DNA of 64,000 nt from Massilia polaris (GCF_012927275.1 NZ_JABBGG010000005.1:186001-250000), one strand, 5' to 3'. Positions 16,220 to 26,241 are shown, numbered from the stretch's first letter. A program made the numbers and translations. Notes: generated by a model from the sequence alone, not told the origin.

Positions 16220-18268
16220 TTATTCAGGCGAGCGGATATGGTCGACCATGCCATCCGACCTGCGGCTCGGCGGGGCGGTCAGCAGGCTGGCGATCACCAT
16301 CACGGCGATACCGGCCGGCACCCCGAACACGCCGGCCGAAATCGGCGCGATGTGGAGCCACTGGCCGGCGACCGAGCCGCCCACGCCGGGATGGGTGTGC
16401 AGCATGTAGTACAGGCACATGATGAAACCGGCCACCATGCCCGCGATCGCGCCCTGGTGGTTGGCGCGCTTCCAGAACACGCCCAGCACCAGCGCCGGGA
16501 ACAGCGTGGACGCCGCCAGCGAAAACGCCGCGCCCACCAGCGACAGGATGTCGGCCGGCTTTTGCGACGCCGCGTAGGCGGCGATGAAGGCCACCGCGAG
16601 CAGCAGCAGCTTGGAGATCGTCACCCGCTTCTGGGTCGATGCCGCCGGATCGACGATCTTGTAGTAGACGTCATGCGACAGCGCGTTGGAGATGGCCAGC
16701 AGCAGGCCGTCGGCGGTCGACAGCGCCGCGGCCAGTCCTCCCGCCGCGACCAAACCCGAGATCACGTAGGGCAGGCCCCCGATTTCCGGTGTCGCCAGCA
16801 CCAGCACGTCGCCGTCGATGGCGATTTCCGCCAGCTGCACGACGCCGTCGCGGTTGATGTCGACGATGCTGATCAGGGGGTTGACCTTATCGACGTTGGC
16901 CCAGTACGAAATCCAGTCGGGCAGCTTGGTGAAGTCGGCGCCCACCAGCGAACTGTAGATGTCGAACTTGACCAGCACCGCCAGCGCGGGAATCGTCAGG
17001 TAAACCAGCAAGATGAAGAACAGGGTCCAGAACACCGAGCCGCGCGTCTCGCGCACCGAAGGCGTTGTGTACGAGCGCATCAGGATATGCGGCAGCGCGG
17101 CGGTGCCGAGCATCAGACAGAACACCAGCGCGAGGAAGTTATTGCGGCGGATGTCCGACTGGGCAGGATCGTCGCCGGGGAAGGGCGTGGCGTGCGGCGC
17201 CGGTGGGCGGGCGCGCTTCAGGTTGGCGTCGCGCAGGCTGGCCCAGATCGTGCGCGCCTCCGCGGCGTCCTTCGGATAGGCGATGAGGGCGCGCTCGGCG
17301 GCGCGGATCTCGGCCAGCGACGCGTTACGCATGCGGACTTCGTCGAGCTGGCGCTGGACTTCTTCCTTACCGCGCTCCCACGACGCAGGCAGCGTGGCGA
17401 TCCTGGCCTGGTAAACGTGAGCACGCTCGCTGAAGATCGCGCGTACTTCGATCTCCTTCGGATCGGCGGCCAGTTCGGCCTCGCGCTGCGCCAGTTTCGG
17501 CATCACCGACCCGTAAGCCAGCTGCGGCAGCGGATTGTCGGCGTGCTTCACCGACAGCCACATGGTCGGGATCAAAAACGCCACCAGGATGATGATGTAT
17601 TGCGCCACCTGCGTCCACGTGATGCCGCGCATCCCGCCGAGGAAAGAGCAGACCAGGATACTGGCCAGCCCGAGGAAAATCCCGACCGAGAAGTCGACGC
17701 CGGTAAAGCGCGACGCGATCAGGCCGACCGCGTAGATCTGCGCCACCACGTAGGTGAACGAGACGATGATCGTGGCCCCCACGGCAATCGCGCGAACCGG
17801 CCCGCCGCGGCCTCCCGCGCCGCCGCCATAACGCGTCGCGAGGAAATCGGGAATGGTGTATTGCGCGAAGCGGCGCAGGTAGGGCGCGATCAGCAGCGCG
17901 ACCAGGCAGTAGCCGCCGGTCCAGCCCATGATGTAGGCGAGCCCGTCGAAGCCGTGCAGGTACAGTCCTCCCGCCAGGCTGATGAAGCTGGCCGCCGAAA
18001 TCCAGTCGGCCGCCGTCGCCATGCCGTTGAACAGCGAGGGCACGCGCCGTCCCGCCACATAATATTCAGAGACGTTCGAGGTGCGGCTGATGACGCCGAT
18101 GCTGGCATACAGCACGATGGTCGCGAACATGAATGAGTAGCCGATCCACAGCCGCGGCATGCCTTCCTGCTCCAGCAGCGCCAGCGCGGCAAGGAAGCCG
18201 CCGAAGCAGGCGGTGTACCAGAGATAGTAGCGCGACAGTTTGTTGAAATAGGGCGAAGTGCGGTTCAT
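16220..18268 (-). CDS. Sodium:solute symporter, VC_2705-like subfamily (large subunit)
   Basis: 682 residues from MNRTSPYFNKLSRYYLWYT. Multiple membrane helices are interrupted by a roughly 130-residue hydrophilic insert (about residues 245-375) with charged coiled-coil-like sequence (REAELAADPKEIEVRAIFSE). SSS motifs include YYVAGRRVPSLFNGMATAAD and the GLAAALSTADGLLLAIS segment. Members of this subfamily pair with a small DUF4212 protein, which is encoded directly upstream with a 4-bp overlap, and import small carboxylates such as acetate or pyruvate in the cases studied. The upstream two-component pair probably senses the substrate. Confidence 0.87.
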   Translation of the reverse strand: MNRTSPYFNKLSRYYLWYTACFGGFLAALALLEQEGMPRLWIGYSFMFATIVLYASIGVISRTSNVSEYYVAGRRVPSLFNGMATAADWISAASFISLAGGLYLHGFDGLAYIMGWTGGYCLVALLIAPYLRRFAQYTIPDFLATRYGGGAGGRGGPVRAIAVGATIIVSFTYVVAQIYAVGLIASRFTGVDFSVGIFLGLASILVCSFLGGMRGITWTQVAQYIIILVAFLIPTMWLSVKHADNPLPQLAYGSVMPKLAQREAELAADPKEIEVRAIFSERAHVYQARIATLPASWERGKEEVQRQLDEVRMRNASLAEIRAAERALIAYPKDAAEARTIWASLRDANLKRARPPAPHATPFPGDDPAQSDIRRNNFLALVFCLMLGTAALPHILMRSYTTPSVRETRGSVFWTLFFILLVYLTIPALAVLVKFDIYSSLVGADFTKLPDWISYWANVDKVNPLISIVDINRDGVVQLAEIAIDGDVLVLATPEIGGLPYVISGLVAAGGLAAALSTADGLLLAISNALSHDVYYKIVDPAASTQKRVTISKLLLLAVAFIAAYAASQKPADILSLVGAAFSLAASTLFPALVLGVFWKRANHQGAIAGMVAGFIMCLYYMLHTHPGVGGSVAGQWLHIAPISAGVFGVPAGIAVMVIASLLTAPPSRRSDGMVDHIRSPE

Positions 18269-18576
18269 GCAAACTCCCGCTGGCGCTGCTCGAACTGCTG
18301 GTCGGCGCGCCGCATGGACCACGCGTAGGCGCCGATGATGGTGAGGTAGATCAGCAGCGAGCCTTGCGCCGCAAGGTAGAACGACAGCGGCCAGCCGAAC
18401 ACGGACAAGCCTTGCAGTTCGCGCGCGAAGAACACGGTGCCGAAGGTCGTGGCCAGCCACAGCGCGAGCAGCACGCCGGTAATCGTGCGGGTGCGGCGCC
18501 AGTGCAGCGCGCGCGCCGTCACCAGCGCATGCAGGCGGCGGGCGGCAAGGCCCGCGTCTTCGTGCTGTGCTTCCAT
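18265..18576 (-). CDS. DUF4212 protein, small subunit of the sodium:solute symporter
   Basis: 103 residues with two membrane segments, ITGVLLALWLATTFGTVFFA (about residues 32-51) and PLSFYLAAQGSLLIYLTIIG (about 63-82), and charged ends. This is the arrangement of the DUF4212 solute:sodium symporter small subunit. Its ATG shares one base with the histidine-kinase stop, and its own stop overlaps the large-subunit start by 4 bp, so all four genes of this operon are translationally linked. Confidence 0.87.
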   Translation of the reverse strand: MEAQHEDAGLAARRLHALVTARALHWRRTRTITGVLLALWLATTFGTVFFARELQGLSVFGWPLSFYLAAQGSLLIYLTIIGAYAWSMRRADQQFEQRQREFA

Positions 18577-20099
18577 CAGTCGGATTCCTCTACGATGATT
18601 GGCGGCGGCGGGAAGGTCACGCGGAACAGGCTGCCGGGCAGTTTTTTCGCAAAGCCGCGCGGGTTGCTGAAGACGTCGACTTCGGCGCCGTGCTGCTGCG
18701 CGATCTCGCGCACGATCGCCAGCCCAAGGCCGCTGCCGCTGGCGCTGCTGCCCAGGATCCGGTAGAAGCGTTCGAACACGTGCGCGCGTTCGGCCGGTGC
18801 GATACCAGGCCCTGTGTCTTCCACTTCCAGGATCGCCTGCTGCGCATTACTACGCACGCGCACGGTGACGCTGCCGCCCGCAGGCGTGTAGCGCAGCGCG
18901 TTGTCGATCAGGTTTGACAGCAGCTCGCGCAGCATCATGGCGTTTCCCTCAAGGGCAACCCCGGCGTCCGAGGCCTCGAAACCAAGGTCGATCCGGTACG
19001 AGAACGATGCCTGCACCCAGTCCTGCACCGTGTCGCGCGCCAGCACATTCAGGTCGACCAGTTCGAACGCCAGCCCGGTGTGCGGCTGGTTCTCCGCGCG
19101 CGCCAGTGCCAGCAGCTGGTTAACCAAACGCGTGGCCGACTCCGAACTCTTGGCCAGCTGTTCGAGCGAGCGGTGGATTTCATCCGGGTCGAGCTGGCGC
19201 AGCGCCAGCTCCGACTGCATGCGCATGCCGGCCAGCGGCGTTTTCATCTGGTGCGCCGCGTCGGCGATGAAGCGCTTCTGCATGTCGATGGTTTGCGACA
19301 GGCGCGAGAGCATGTCGTTGAGCGAGCCGACCAGCGGCGAGATCTCTTCCGGCACCTGGGTCGCGTCGATCGGCGAGAGGTCGTCCGGTCGGCGCGCGCG
19401 GATGCGCCGCTGCAGTTCGGCCAGCGGCGACAGGCCGCGCGCCAGCGCGAACCACACCAGCGCAAGCACGATCGGCAGGATGATGAACTGCGGCAGGATC
19501 ACTCCCTTGATGATTTCGTTGGCCAGGTGGGCGCGCTTGTCCAGCGTTTCGGCCACCTGCACCAGCGCCGCATGGGGTTCCACGTTGCGCGCGGCCGGGC
19601 GCAGGTTGACGTAGCTGAACGCGACCCGCACTTGCGTGCCGTTCATCGCGTCGTTGCGGAAATGGACAGTGCCCGTGCGGTAGCGGTCCGGATTGTCGGG
19701 CAGCGGAAGCTCGCGGTCGCCGTCGACGTACTCCTTGTATGGCCCGGTGACCTGGAAATAGACGTTGTCGACATCGTCGGCGCGCAGGATGTCGCGCGCG
19801 GTGCCGGGCAGGCGCGACACCGCCTTGCCGTCGACTTCGCGCACCTGCTGCGCCAGCACCGTCACGCTGTCTTCCAGCGCATGGTCGAACGGCTGGTTGG
19901 CGATCGACTTGGCGACCAGGTAGGTGATCGCGATACTCATTGGCCACAGCAGCAGCAGCGGCGCCAGCATCCAGTCGAGGATCTCGCCGAACAGCGAGTG
20001 CTGGATGTTCTCTTCGGGTTCGGGGTTGGGCGGCAGGTACAGGTCAGCCGGCTGGGGCGGCTCGTTGATCCCGGCCAGGCCGGCGTCGCGGTCGTTCAC
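18576..20099 (-). CDS. Two-component sensor histidine kinase (TctE/QseC-like)
   Basis: 507 residues. The N-terminal membrane helix LDWMLAPLLLLWPMSIAITY starts near residue 42, and a periplasmic domain of about 120 residues (70-190) follows. A second helix near 200-220 (ILPQFIILPIVLALVWFAL) leads into a HAMP region. HisKA carries the phosphorylated His283 in DAAHQMKTPLAG, and the ATPase domain has N (LLSNLIDNALRYTP), G1 (EVEDTGPGIA) and G2 (SGSGLGLAIV) boxes. It is encoded between its response regulator (4-bp overlap) and the DUF4212/SSS transporter, and probably controls that transporter in response to an external carboxylate. Confidence 0.92.
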   Translation of the reverse strand: MNDRDAGLAGINEPPQPADLYLPPNPEPEENIQHSLFGEILDWMLAPLLLLWPMSIAITYLVAKSIANQPFDHALEDSVTVLAQQVREVDGKAVSRLPGTARDILRADDVDNVYFQVTGPYKEYVDGDRELPLPDNPDRYRTGTVHFRNDAMNGTQVRVAFSYVNLRPAARNVEPHAALVQVAETLDKRAHLANEIIKGVILPQFIILPIVLALVWFALARGLSPLAELQRRIRARRPDDLSPIDATQVPEEISPLVGSLNDMLSRLSQTIDMQKRFIADAAHQMKTPLAGMRMQSELALRQLDPDEIHRSLEQLAKSSESATRLVNQLLALARAENQPHTGLAFELVDLNVLARDTVQDWVQASFSYRIDLGFEASDAGVALEGNAMMLRELLSNLIDNALRYTPAGGSVTVRVRSNAQQAILEVEDTGPGIAPAERAHVFERFYRILGSSASGSGLGLAIVREIAQQHGAEVDVFSNPRGFAKKLPGSLFRVTFPPPPIIVEESD

Positions 20100-20806
20100 T
20101 TCGAATCGGTATGCGCGTCCGCGCCGGCGCGCGCGGCATCGGGGTATTTTTCAAGGCAGTAGCCCAGCCCGCGCACGGTGGCGATGCGCACGCCGCCCAC
20201 TTCGATTTTTTTGCGCAGGCGGTGCACGTAGACTTCGATGGCGTTATTCGACACTTCCTCGCCCCACTCGCACAAGTGGTCGACCAGCTGCTCCTTCGAG
20301 ACCAGGCGGCCGGTGCGGGCCAGCAGGATTTCGAGCAGCCCCAGTTCGCGCGCAGACAGGTCGAGCATCTGGTCGTTGACGTAGGCACTGCGCCCGACCT
20401 GGTCGTATACCAAAGGTCCATGGCGGATCACGGTGGGGCCGCCGCCGGCGCCGCGCCGGGTCAGGGCGCGTACGCGCGCTTCGAGTTCGGACAGCGCGAA
20501 CGGCTTGGCCATGTAATCGTCGGCGCCAAGATCGAGGCCATTGACGCGCTGCTCGATCGAATCGGCCGCGGTGAGAATCAGAACCGGCAGCAGCGACGCG
20601 CGCGAGCGCAGGCGGCGCAGCACTTCGAGGCCGGACATCTTGGGCAGGCCGAGGTCGAGGATCAGCAGGTCGAATTCCTGCGTCGACAGGGCGGTATCGG
20701 CTTCCTGGCCGTTGCGCACGCAGTCGATGGCGTAGCCCGACTGGCGCAGGGACCGCGTCAGTCCGTCGGCAAGTACACTATCATCTTCGGCAAGTAAAAT
20801 ACGCAT
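20096..20806 (-). CDS. OmpR-family response regulator
   Basis: 236 residues: a receiver domain (1-120) with acidic pocket AEDDS, phospho-acceptor Asp51 in LLILDLGLPKMSG, Thr in LILTAADS and Lys in DDYMAKPFALSELEAR, then a winged-helix DNA-binding domain (about 130-225) with LSARELGLLEILLAR and RKKIEVGGVRIATVRGLGY. It is the first gene of the leftward operon and is divergent from recA across 190 bp. Its likely target is its own operon with the DUF4212/SSS transporter. Confidence 0.93.
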   Translation of the reverse strand: MRILLAEDDSVLADGLTRSLRQSGYAIDCVRNGQEADTALSTQEFDLLILDLGLPKMSGLEVLRRLRSRASLLPVLILTAADSIEQRVNGLDLGADDYMAKPFALSELEARVRALTRRGAGGGPTVIRHGPLVYDQVGRSAYVNDQMLDLSARELGLLEILLARTGRLVSKEQLVDHLCEWGEEVSNNAIEVYVHRLRKKIEVGGVRIATVRGLGYCLEKYPDAARAGADAHTDSK

Positions 20807-20929
20807 GGGGCACAGGAACGTCGAAACTGGCAGATATCCCTATTGTGTTTCATTTTCCGTAACACCGCGAGAATAATCACGATTTTTGAGCTATTCGACA
20901 ATATCTGCAAGTTGCGCTTGCAAAGACCA

Positions 20930-20945
20930 CTGTTTTTTTATACAG
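20930..20945 (+). promoter_or_regulatory. LexA/SOS box of recA
   Basis: CTGT-TTTTTTAT-ACAG matches the CTGT-N8-ACAG LexA operator consensus exactly and lies 51 bp upstream of the recA ATG. A possible promoter, TTGCAA (20918-20923) and TACAGT (20941-20946) with 17-bp spacing, overlaps the operator, so LexA bound here would block RNA polymerase. Derepression on DNA damage is inferred. Confidence 0.85.
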
Positions 20946-20995
20946 TATCGGCTGAACCGAGTGACTCCGCCCCTTTTCAAGACTGAAAGAACATT

Positions 20996-22084
20996 ATGGA
21001 CGACAAAAAAACCGCATTGCATGGCGCTGAAAAGGGCAAGGCGCTCGCCGCCGCCCTGGCACAGATTGAAAAGCAGTTTGGCAAGGGCTCGGTCATGCGC
21101 ATGGATGCCAGCATGCCGGTCGAGGAAGTCCAGACCGTGTCGACCGGCTCGCTCGGCCTCGACATCGCGCTCGGCGTCGGCGGCCTGCCGCGTGGCCGTA
21201 TCGTGGAAATCTACGGGCCTGAATCGTCGGGTAAAACCACCCTGACCCTGCAGACCATCGCGCAGATGCAAAAACTGGGCGGCACCTGCGCCTTCATCGA
21301 TGCGGAACACGCGCTCGACGTCGGCTACGCACAAAAACTCGGCATCAACCTGTCGGAGCTGCTCATTTCGCAGCCAGACACCGGCGAGCAGGCACTGGAG
21401 ATCACCGACGCGCTGGTGCGCTCGGGCAGTGTCGACCTGGTGGTCATCGACTCGGTTGCCGCGCTGACCCCGCGTGCCGAAATCGAAGGCGACATGGGCG
21501 ACTCGCTGCCAGGCCTGCAGGCACGCCTGATGTCCCAGGCGCTGCGCAAGCTGACCGGTTCGATCAACCGCACCAATACCCTGGTTATCTTCATCAACCA
21601 GATCCGCATGAAAATCGGCGTCATGTTCGGCAGCCCGGAGACCACCACCGGCGGTAACGCGCTGAAGTTCTACGCGTCGGTTCGCCTGGACATCCGCCGC
21701 ACCGGTTCGATCAAGTCCGGCGACGAAGTCATTGGTAACGAAACCAAGGTCAAAGTCGTCAAAAACAAGATCGCGCCGCCGTTCAAGGAAGCCCACTTCG
21801 ACATCCTGTACGGCTCCGGCACCTCGCGCGAAGGCGAAATCCTCGATCTTGGCGCCGACAACAAGATCGTTGAAAAATCGGGCTCCTGGTACAGCTACAA
21901 CGGCGAACGTATCGGCCAGGGCAAGGACAACGCACGTACCTACCTGCAGGAGCGTCCGGCACTGGCGCGCGAAATCGAGAACAAGGTACGCGTTGCCCTC
22001 GGCGTGCGCGAACTGCCGGCGCCGGTTGGCGGCGATGCTGAGGCGACTCCAAAGGTCGCCAAGCTGAAGGCCGTCGCCGAATAA
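20996..22084 (+). CDS. recA: Recombinase RecA
   Basis: 362 residues. RecA forms filaments on single-stranded DNA, drives strand exchange and triggers LexA self-cleavage. Visible are [14 protein letters not shown], the Walker [10 protein letters not shown] near residue 74, the MAW-like Glu in FIDAEHALD, the loop segments and the [21 protein letters not shown]2 region, and a short acidic/Ala-rich C-terminus ([17 protein letters not shown]). It is full length. Its ATG lies 51 bp after a perfect LexA box, and recX follows after 7 bp. Confidence 0.98.
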   Translation: MDDKKTALHGAEKGKALAAALAQIEKQFGKGSVMRMDASMPVEEVQTVSTGSLGLDIALGVGGLPRGRIVEIYGPESSGKTTLTLQTIAQMQKLGGTCAFIDAEHALDVGYAQKLGINLSELLISQPDTGEQALEITDALVRSGSVDLVVIDSVAALTPRAEIEGDMGDSLPGLQARLMSQALRKLTGSINRTNTLVIFINQIRMKIGVMFGSPETTTGGNALKFYASVRLDIRRTGSIKSGDEVIGNETKVKVVKNKIAPPFKEAHFDILYGSGTSREGEILDLGADNKIVEKSGSWYSYNGERIGQGKDNARTYLQERPALAREIENKVRVALGVRELPAPVGGDAEATPKVAKLKAVAE

Positions 22085-22091
22085 ACTGGCG

Positions 22092-22544
22092 ATGAAACCC
22101 CGGCTCAGCCTGAAGGGCCGTGCCCTGCGTTACCTGTCAATGCGGGAACACAGTCGGCTGGAACTGGGGCGCAAGTTGTCGCGTTATGCCGAGGAGGGCG
22201 ACGATGTCGAAGCCCTTCTTGATTTTTTAGAGCAGAACAACTGGCTGTCGCAGGAGCGCTTTTCCGAATCGCTGGTTCACCGGCGGTCCGCGCGCTTCGG
22301 CAACAGCCGCATCATGGCCGAGCTGCAAAGCCACGGCCTGGGCGGCGAAGCCTTGCAGGAAGTGAAGGCCGGCCTGGCCGGAACTGAAATGGCGCGCGCC
22401 CGAGAGCTTTGGCAGCGCCGCTTCGGCACGGTCGCAACCGATCCGGCCGAACGCAACAAGCAAATGCGTTTCCTGATGCAGCGCGGCTTTTCGCAGCGCG
22501 CCGTATTCACCGCGCTTAAGGGCGAACCTGACGACGAGTTCTGA
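22092..22544 (+). CDS. recX: Regulatory protein RecX
   Basis: 150 residues with three tandem three-helix repeats. [20 protein letters not shown] opens the first, followed by [27 protein letters not shown] and [18 protein letters not shown] in the later repeats. RecX binds in the RecA filament groove and limits its activity. It starts 7 bp after recA, so it shares the SOS-regulated transcript. Confidence 0.93.
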   Translation: MKPRLSLKGRALRYLSMREHSRLELGRKLSRYAEEGDDVEALLDFLEQNNWLSQERFSESLVHRRSARFGNSRIMAELQSHGLGGEALQEVKAGLAGTEMARARELWQRRFGTVATDPAERNKQMRFLMQRGFSQRAVFTALKGEPDDEF

Positions 22545-22882
22545 GCGTGTCCCGTGGCTTCCGCCGAGGCCGCCTTCCGTTGTTGATGTGCGTCGACTCG
22601 GCGCACATCTCCTCACCAACAGCGGGCGGCCCCGCCGGCAGCAACGCAAGTCCATCATTGCGCCTTTCCAGAAGGTGCATACAACGGGCTAATTCCTTCC
22701 CCACGCAATATTATTACCTCGACAACAGACCGATCTTATGCCGCAATGCAGCGGCGACATGTGATAAACTTTTGTGGTTTAAGCAGCGCCGCATGAGCGG
22801 TAGTTGCCGCAGAAGCTGCGGTGACGTGCATCAGCACACCAGCTGCACACAATTTTTCGCCGCTTTCCGGCATTCGGCCCTT
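22545..22882. other. Intergenic region between recX and the DUF2889 gene
   Basis: No gene can be supported here. The frame of the next gene stays open upstream to 22547, but the sequence before 22883 does not look coding. At about 22584-22608, GATGTGCG and CGCACATC form an 8-bp inverted repeat that might end the recA-recX transcript, though it lacks a T-tract. The stretch near 22690-22800 is richer in AT and probably holds the promoter of the next gene. Confidence 0.5.
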
Positions 22883-23446
22883 ATGCCCCTGTCTCCACCT
22901 GTTCCGCGCGCGTTGCGGCACACCCGCGCCATCCAAGTCGAAGCGTTCAAACGCGACGATGGCCTATGGGATCTCGATGCGCGAATCACCGACGTGAAGG
23001 AGAACGACGTGACGCTCGCCTCCGGCGTGCGTACGGGCGGAACACCCCTGCATGAGCTGAGCCTGCGCATCACCATCGATCTCGAACTGACCATCGTCGA
23101 CGCCGAAGCGGCTTCCGATGCGGTTCCGTATCCCGGCTATTGCGATGTCATCAGCCCCGCCTACAAACAACTGGTCGGCCTGTCGCTGGTGAAGGATTTC
23201 CGCGCCGGCCTGAAAGAGCGCCTGTCCGGCGTCCTCGGCTGCACGCACCTGACCGAACTGGCCCAGGTTCTGCCGACTGCCGCCATCCAGGCGTTCGCCA
23301 ACGATGTCATCAAGACGCGCGACGGCGCTGGCGACCTGCTGCCAAACCGTCCGTTCCAGATCGACAAATGCTATGGCCTGCGGGCCGATGGCCCGGCGGT
23401 CGCCATGTACTATCCGCGCTGGGTGGCCACGACGGCCAGCAGCTGA
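22883..23446 (+). CDS. DUF2889 domain-containing protein
   Basis: 187 residues from [18 protein letters not shown]. The family pattern is clear: an [20 protein letters not shown] beginning, [20 protein letters not shown] in the middle, and the conserved [20 protein letters not shown] near residue 115. Function is unknown for the family. The start is chosen at the family N-terminus although the frame is open further upstream. It lies 80 bp before sucC. Confidence 0.83.
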   Translation: MPLSPPVPRALRHTRAIQVEAFKRDDGLWDLDARITDVKENDVTLASGVRTGGTPLHELSLRITIDLELTIVDAEAASDAVPYPGYCDVISPAYKQLVGLSLVKDFRAGLKERLSGVLGCTHLTELAQVLPTAAIQAFANDVIKTRDGAGDLLPNRPFQIDKCYGLRADGPAVAMYYPRWVATTASS

Positions 23447-23526
23447 CAAGAGTTCCGTTTTTCCGACGTTCGTTTCACATCTCAACCGTATTTCTACAAA
23501 TCAGCATCATAAGAAGGGAAGCCAGC

Positions 23527-24696
23527 ATGAAAATCCATGAGTATCAAGGCAAAGAAATCCTCCGGCAATTCGGAGTGACGGTACCGCGCGGCATCCCGTG
23601 CATGTCCGTAGAAGAGGCTGTCAAAGCTGCAGAAACGCTGGGCGGCTCGGTCTGGGTAGTCAAGGCGCAGATCCATGCTGGCGGCCGCGGTAAAGGCGGC
23701 GGCGTGAAAGTGGCCAAGTCGCTGGAGCAAGTCAAAGAATACGCAGAACAGATCATGGGCATGCAGCTGGTCACGCACCAGACCAGCCCTGAAGGCCAGA
23801 AAGTACGCCGCCTGCTGGTTGAAGAAGGCGCGGACATCAAGAAAGAACTGTACATCTCGATGGTCACCGACCGTGCGAGCCAGAAGGTTGTCCTGATGGC
23901 GTCGTCGGAAGGCGGCATGGACATCGAAGAAGTCGCTCACACGAACCCGGAAAAAATCCACACCGTCGCGATCGACCCGGCCATCGGCCTGACCGACGCT
24001 GAAGCGGATGACATCTCGGCGAAGATCGGCGTTCCACCAGAGTCGATCGCCGACGCGCGCACCCAGCTCAAGGGCCTGTACAAGGCTTATTGGGAAACCG
24101 ACGCATCGCTGGCTGAAATCAACCCGCTGATCCTGACCGGCAGCGGCAAGGTCATCGCACTGGACGCGAAGTTCAACTTCGACGCCAACGCACTGTATCG
24201 CCAGCCAGAAATCGTCGCTTTCCGCGACCTGGACGAAGAAGATCCAGCGGAAGTCGAAGCATCGAAGTTCGACCTGGCCTACATCTCGCTCGACGGTAAC
24301 ATCGGTTGCCTGGTCAACGGCGCTGGCCTGGCCATGGCAACCATGGACACCATCAAGCTGTTCGGCGGCGAGCCAGCCAACTTCCTCGACGTGGGCGGCG
24401 GTGCGACGGCAGAAAAAGTGACCGAAGCATTCAAGATCATGCTGAAGAACCCTGGCCTGAAAGCCATCCTGGTTAACATCTTCGGCGGCATTATGCGCTG
24501 CGACGTGATCGCTGAAGGCGTGATCACCGCATCGAAGGCCGTTTCCCTGCAAGTGCCGCTGGTCGTGCGCATGAAGGGCACCAACGAAGACATCGGCAAG
24601 AAGATGCTGGCCGACTCCGGCCTGCCGATCATCGCCGCCGATACGATGGAAGACGCAGCGAAAGCCGTAGTCGCCGCTGCTGCTGGTAAAGCCTAA
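23527..24696 (+). CDS. sucC: Succinyl-CoA synthetase (ADP-forming), beta subunit
   Basis: 389 residues from [17 protein letters not shown] after a GAAGGGAAGCC ribosome site. The ATP-grasp domain is seen in [20 protein letters not shown] and [14 protein letters not shown], and the CoA-ligase C-terminal domain in [18 protein letters not shown]. The subunit binds nucleotide and succinate in the TCA-cycle step from succinyl-CoA to succinate with ATP formation. It lies 15 bp from sucD, and the pair shares a terminator after sucD. Confidence 0.97.
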   Translation: MKIHEYQGKEILRQFGVTVPRGIPCMSVEEAVKAAETLGGSVWVVKAQIHAGGRGKGGGVKVAKSLEQVKEYAEQIMGMQLVTHQTSPEGQKVRRLLVEEGADIKKELYISMVTDRASQKVVLMASSEGGMDIEEVAHTNPEKIHTVAIDPAIGLTDAEADDISAKIGVPPESIADARTQLKGLYKAYWETDASLAEINPLILTGSGKVIALDAKFNFDANALYRQPEIVAFRDLDEEDPAEVEASKFDLAYISLDGNIGCLVNGAGLAMATMDTIKLFGGEPANFLDVGGGATAEKVTEAFKIMLKNPGLKAILVNIFGGIMRCDVIAEGVITASKAVSLQVPLVVRMKGTNEDIGKKMLADSGLPIIAADTMEDAAKAVVAAAAGKA

Positions 24697-24711
24697 TTCG
24701 AAGGAAATAAC

Positions 24712-25593
24712 ATGTCGATCCTGATTAATAAAGATACAAAAGTTGTAACCCAGGGAATTACCGGCAAGACCGGTCAGTTCCACACCCGCATGTGCCGCGA
24801 GTACGCGAACGGCAAGAACGCCTTCGTTGCAGGCGTGAACCCGAAGAAGGCCGGCGAAGATTTCGAAGGCATTCCTATTTTCGCCAACGTCGCTGAAGCG
24901 AAAAAAGAAACCGGCGCCAACGTGTCGGTCATCTACGTTCCGCCAGCAGGCGCTGCTGCCGCGATCTGGGAGGCTGTCGAAGCTGAACTGGACCTGGCAA
25001 TCTGCATCACCGAAGGCATTCCTGTCCGCGACATGATGGCCCTGAAGGACCGCATGGCCAAGTCGGGTTCGAAGACCCTGCTGCTGGGTCCTAACTGCCC
25101 AGGCCTGATCACCCCTGATGAAATCAAGATCGGCATCATGCCAGGCCACATCCACAAGAAGGGCCGTATCGGCGTGGTTTCGCGTTCGGGCACCCTGACC
25201 TATGAAGCAGTCGGCCAGCTGACCGCACTCGGCCTGGGCCAGTCCTCGGCAGTGGGCATCGGCGGCGATCCGATCAATGGCCTGAAGCACATCGACATCA
25301 TGAAGATGTTCAACGACGATCCTGATACCGATGCGGTCATCATGATCGGCGAAATCGGCGGCCCGGACGAAGCCAACGCGGCGTACTGGATCAAGGACAA
25401 CATGAAGAAGCCGGTCGTTGGCTTCATCGCTGGTGTAACCGCACCTCCGGGCAAGCGCATGGGCCACGCCGGCGCGCTGATCTCGGGCGGCGCAGACACC
25501 GCGCAAGCCAAGCTGGAAATCATGGAAGCCTGCGGCATCAAGACCACCAAGAACCCGTCGGAAATGGCGCGTCTGCTGAAAGCCATGCTGTAA
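24712..25593 (+). CDS. sucD: Succinyl-CoA synthetase, alpha subunit
   Basis: 293 residues. The Rossmann CoA-binding domain begins MSILINKDTKVVTQGITGKT. GPNCPGLITPDEIKIGIMPG and SRSGTLTYEAV follow, and the active-site histidine that is phosphorylated is the His of MGHAGALISGG near residue 247. Forms the alpha-beta complex with the sucC product. Full length. Confidence 0.97.
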   Translation: MSILINKDTKVVTQGITGKTGQFHTRMCREYANGKNAFVAGVNPKKAGEDFEGIPIFANVAEAKKETGANVSVIYVPPAGAAAAIWEAVEAELDLAICITEGIPVRDMMALKDRMAKSGSKTLLLGPNCPGLITPDEIKIGIMPGHIHKKGRIGVVSRSGTLTYEAVGQLTALGLGQSSAVGIGGDPINGLKHIDIMKMFNDDPDTDAVIMIGEIGGPDEANAAYWIKDNMKKPVVGFIAGVTAPPGKRMGHAGALISGGADTAQAKLEIMEACGIKTTKNPSEMARLLKAML

Positions 25594-25625
25594 TTTGTAA
25601 GCATGGACGAAGGTAGTCAATAATG

Positions 25626-25653
25626 ACGGGGAGCGTTTTCGCTCCCCGTTTTT
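25626..25653 (+). terminator. Rho-independent terminator of sucCD
   Basis: ACGGGGAGCG-TTTT-CGCTCCCCGT is a perfect 10-bp stem followed by TTTT. It lies 33 bp after the sucD stop. Confidence 0.88.
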
Positions 25654-25674
25654 ATTTCAGGAATGGAGAGGCCA

Positions 25675-26241
25675 GTGGCCAAAATTGTCATATCGCACGG
25701 CGACATGGTGGAGCAGGAGGTCGAGCTGACCAAGCCGCGCATGACCATCGGGCGCCATCCGAGCAACGATATCGTGATCGCGCACCGGGCTGTTAGTAGC
25801 CAGCACGCCGCGATTACCGTATCGGCGAGCGATACCCAGGTGGAAGACCTGGGCAGCACCAATGGCACTTTTGTCAACGGGCAGCGGATTGCGCGGCAGA
25901 TTTTGGCGGACCGGGATGTCATCAAGGTCGCCTTGCATACTATTAGCTACGTTGCCGGCACTACTGTCGCCGCAGCACCGGTAGCGTCGATTGAAGTCAT
26001 GAACGGCCCGAACCAGGGGAAGAAGCTCACTTTGGTAAAGCCGCTGACAACGCTGGGCAGTCCGGGCGTGCTGGTCGTCGTCATAGGCCGGCAGGACGAT
26101 CACTATTTCATCCGTCACGTGGATGGCTCCGGCGTTCCACTTGTAAACGGAGAGGCAATAGTGGGCGAGCAGCGATTCCTCGCCGATGGCGAAAGCATCG
26201 ATCTGGCAGGAACTCGGATGCAATTTTCTGTCACCACATGA
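25675..26241 (+). CDS. FHA domain-containing protein
   Basis: About 188 residues from GTG 25675, which has GGAGAGG at good spacing; an ATG at 25663 in the same frame lacks a ribosome site. The forkhead-associated domain (about residues 1-95) shows MTIGRHPSNDIVI, AVSSQHAAI and EDLGSTNGTFVNGQ, the phosphothreonine-binding residues. The second half (VASIEVMNGPNQGKKLTLVK onward) resembles a degenerate second FHA-like fold, with TLGSPG and VNGEAI at the expected places but without the key Arg and Ser. No membrane segment is present. It has its own transcript after the sucCD terminator and precedes pilA; a partner kinase is not in the window. Confidence 0.82.
   Translation: MAKIVISHGDMVEQEVELTKPRMTIGRHPSNDIVIAHRAVSSQHAAITVSASDTQVEDLGSTNGTFVNGQRIARQILADRDVIKVALHTISYVAGTTVAAAPVASIEVMNGPNQGKKLTLVKPLTTLGSPGVLVVVIGRQDDHYFIRHVDGSGVPLVNGEAIVGEQRFLADGESIDLAGTRMQFSVTT

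Noticed and set aside
16073..18136. 687-codon open frame on the plus strand opposite the symporter
   Set aside because: Shadow of the membrane transporter gene; its translation is charged and repetitive without motifs.
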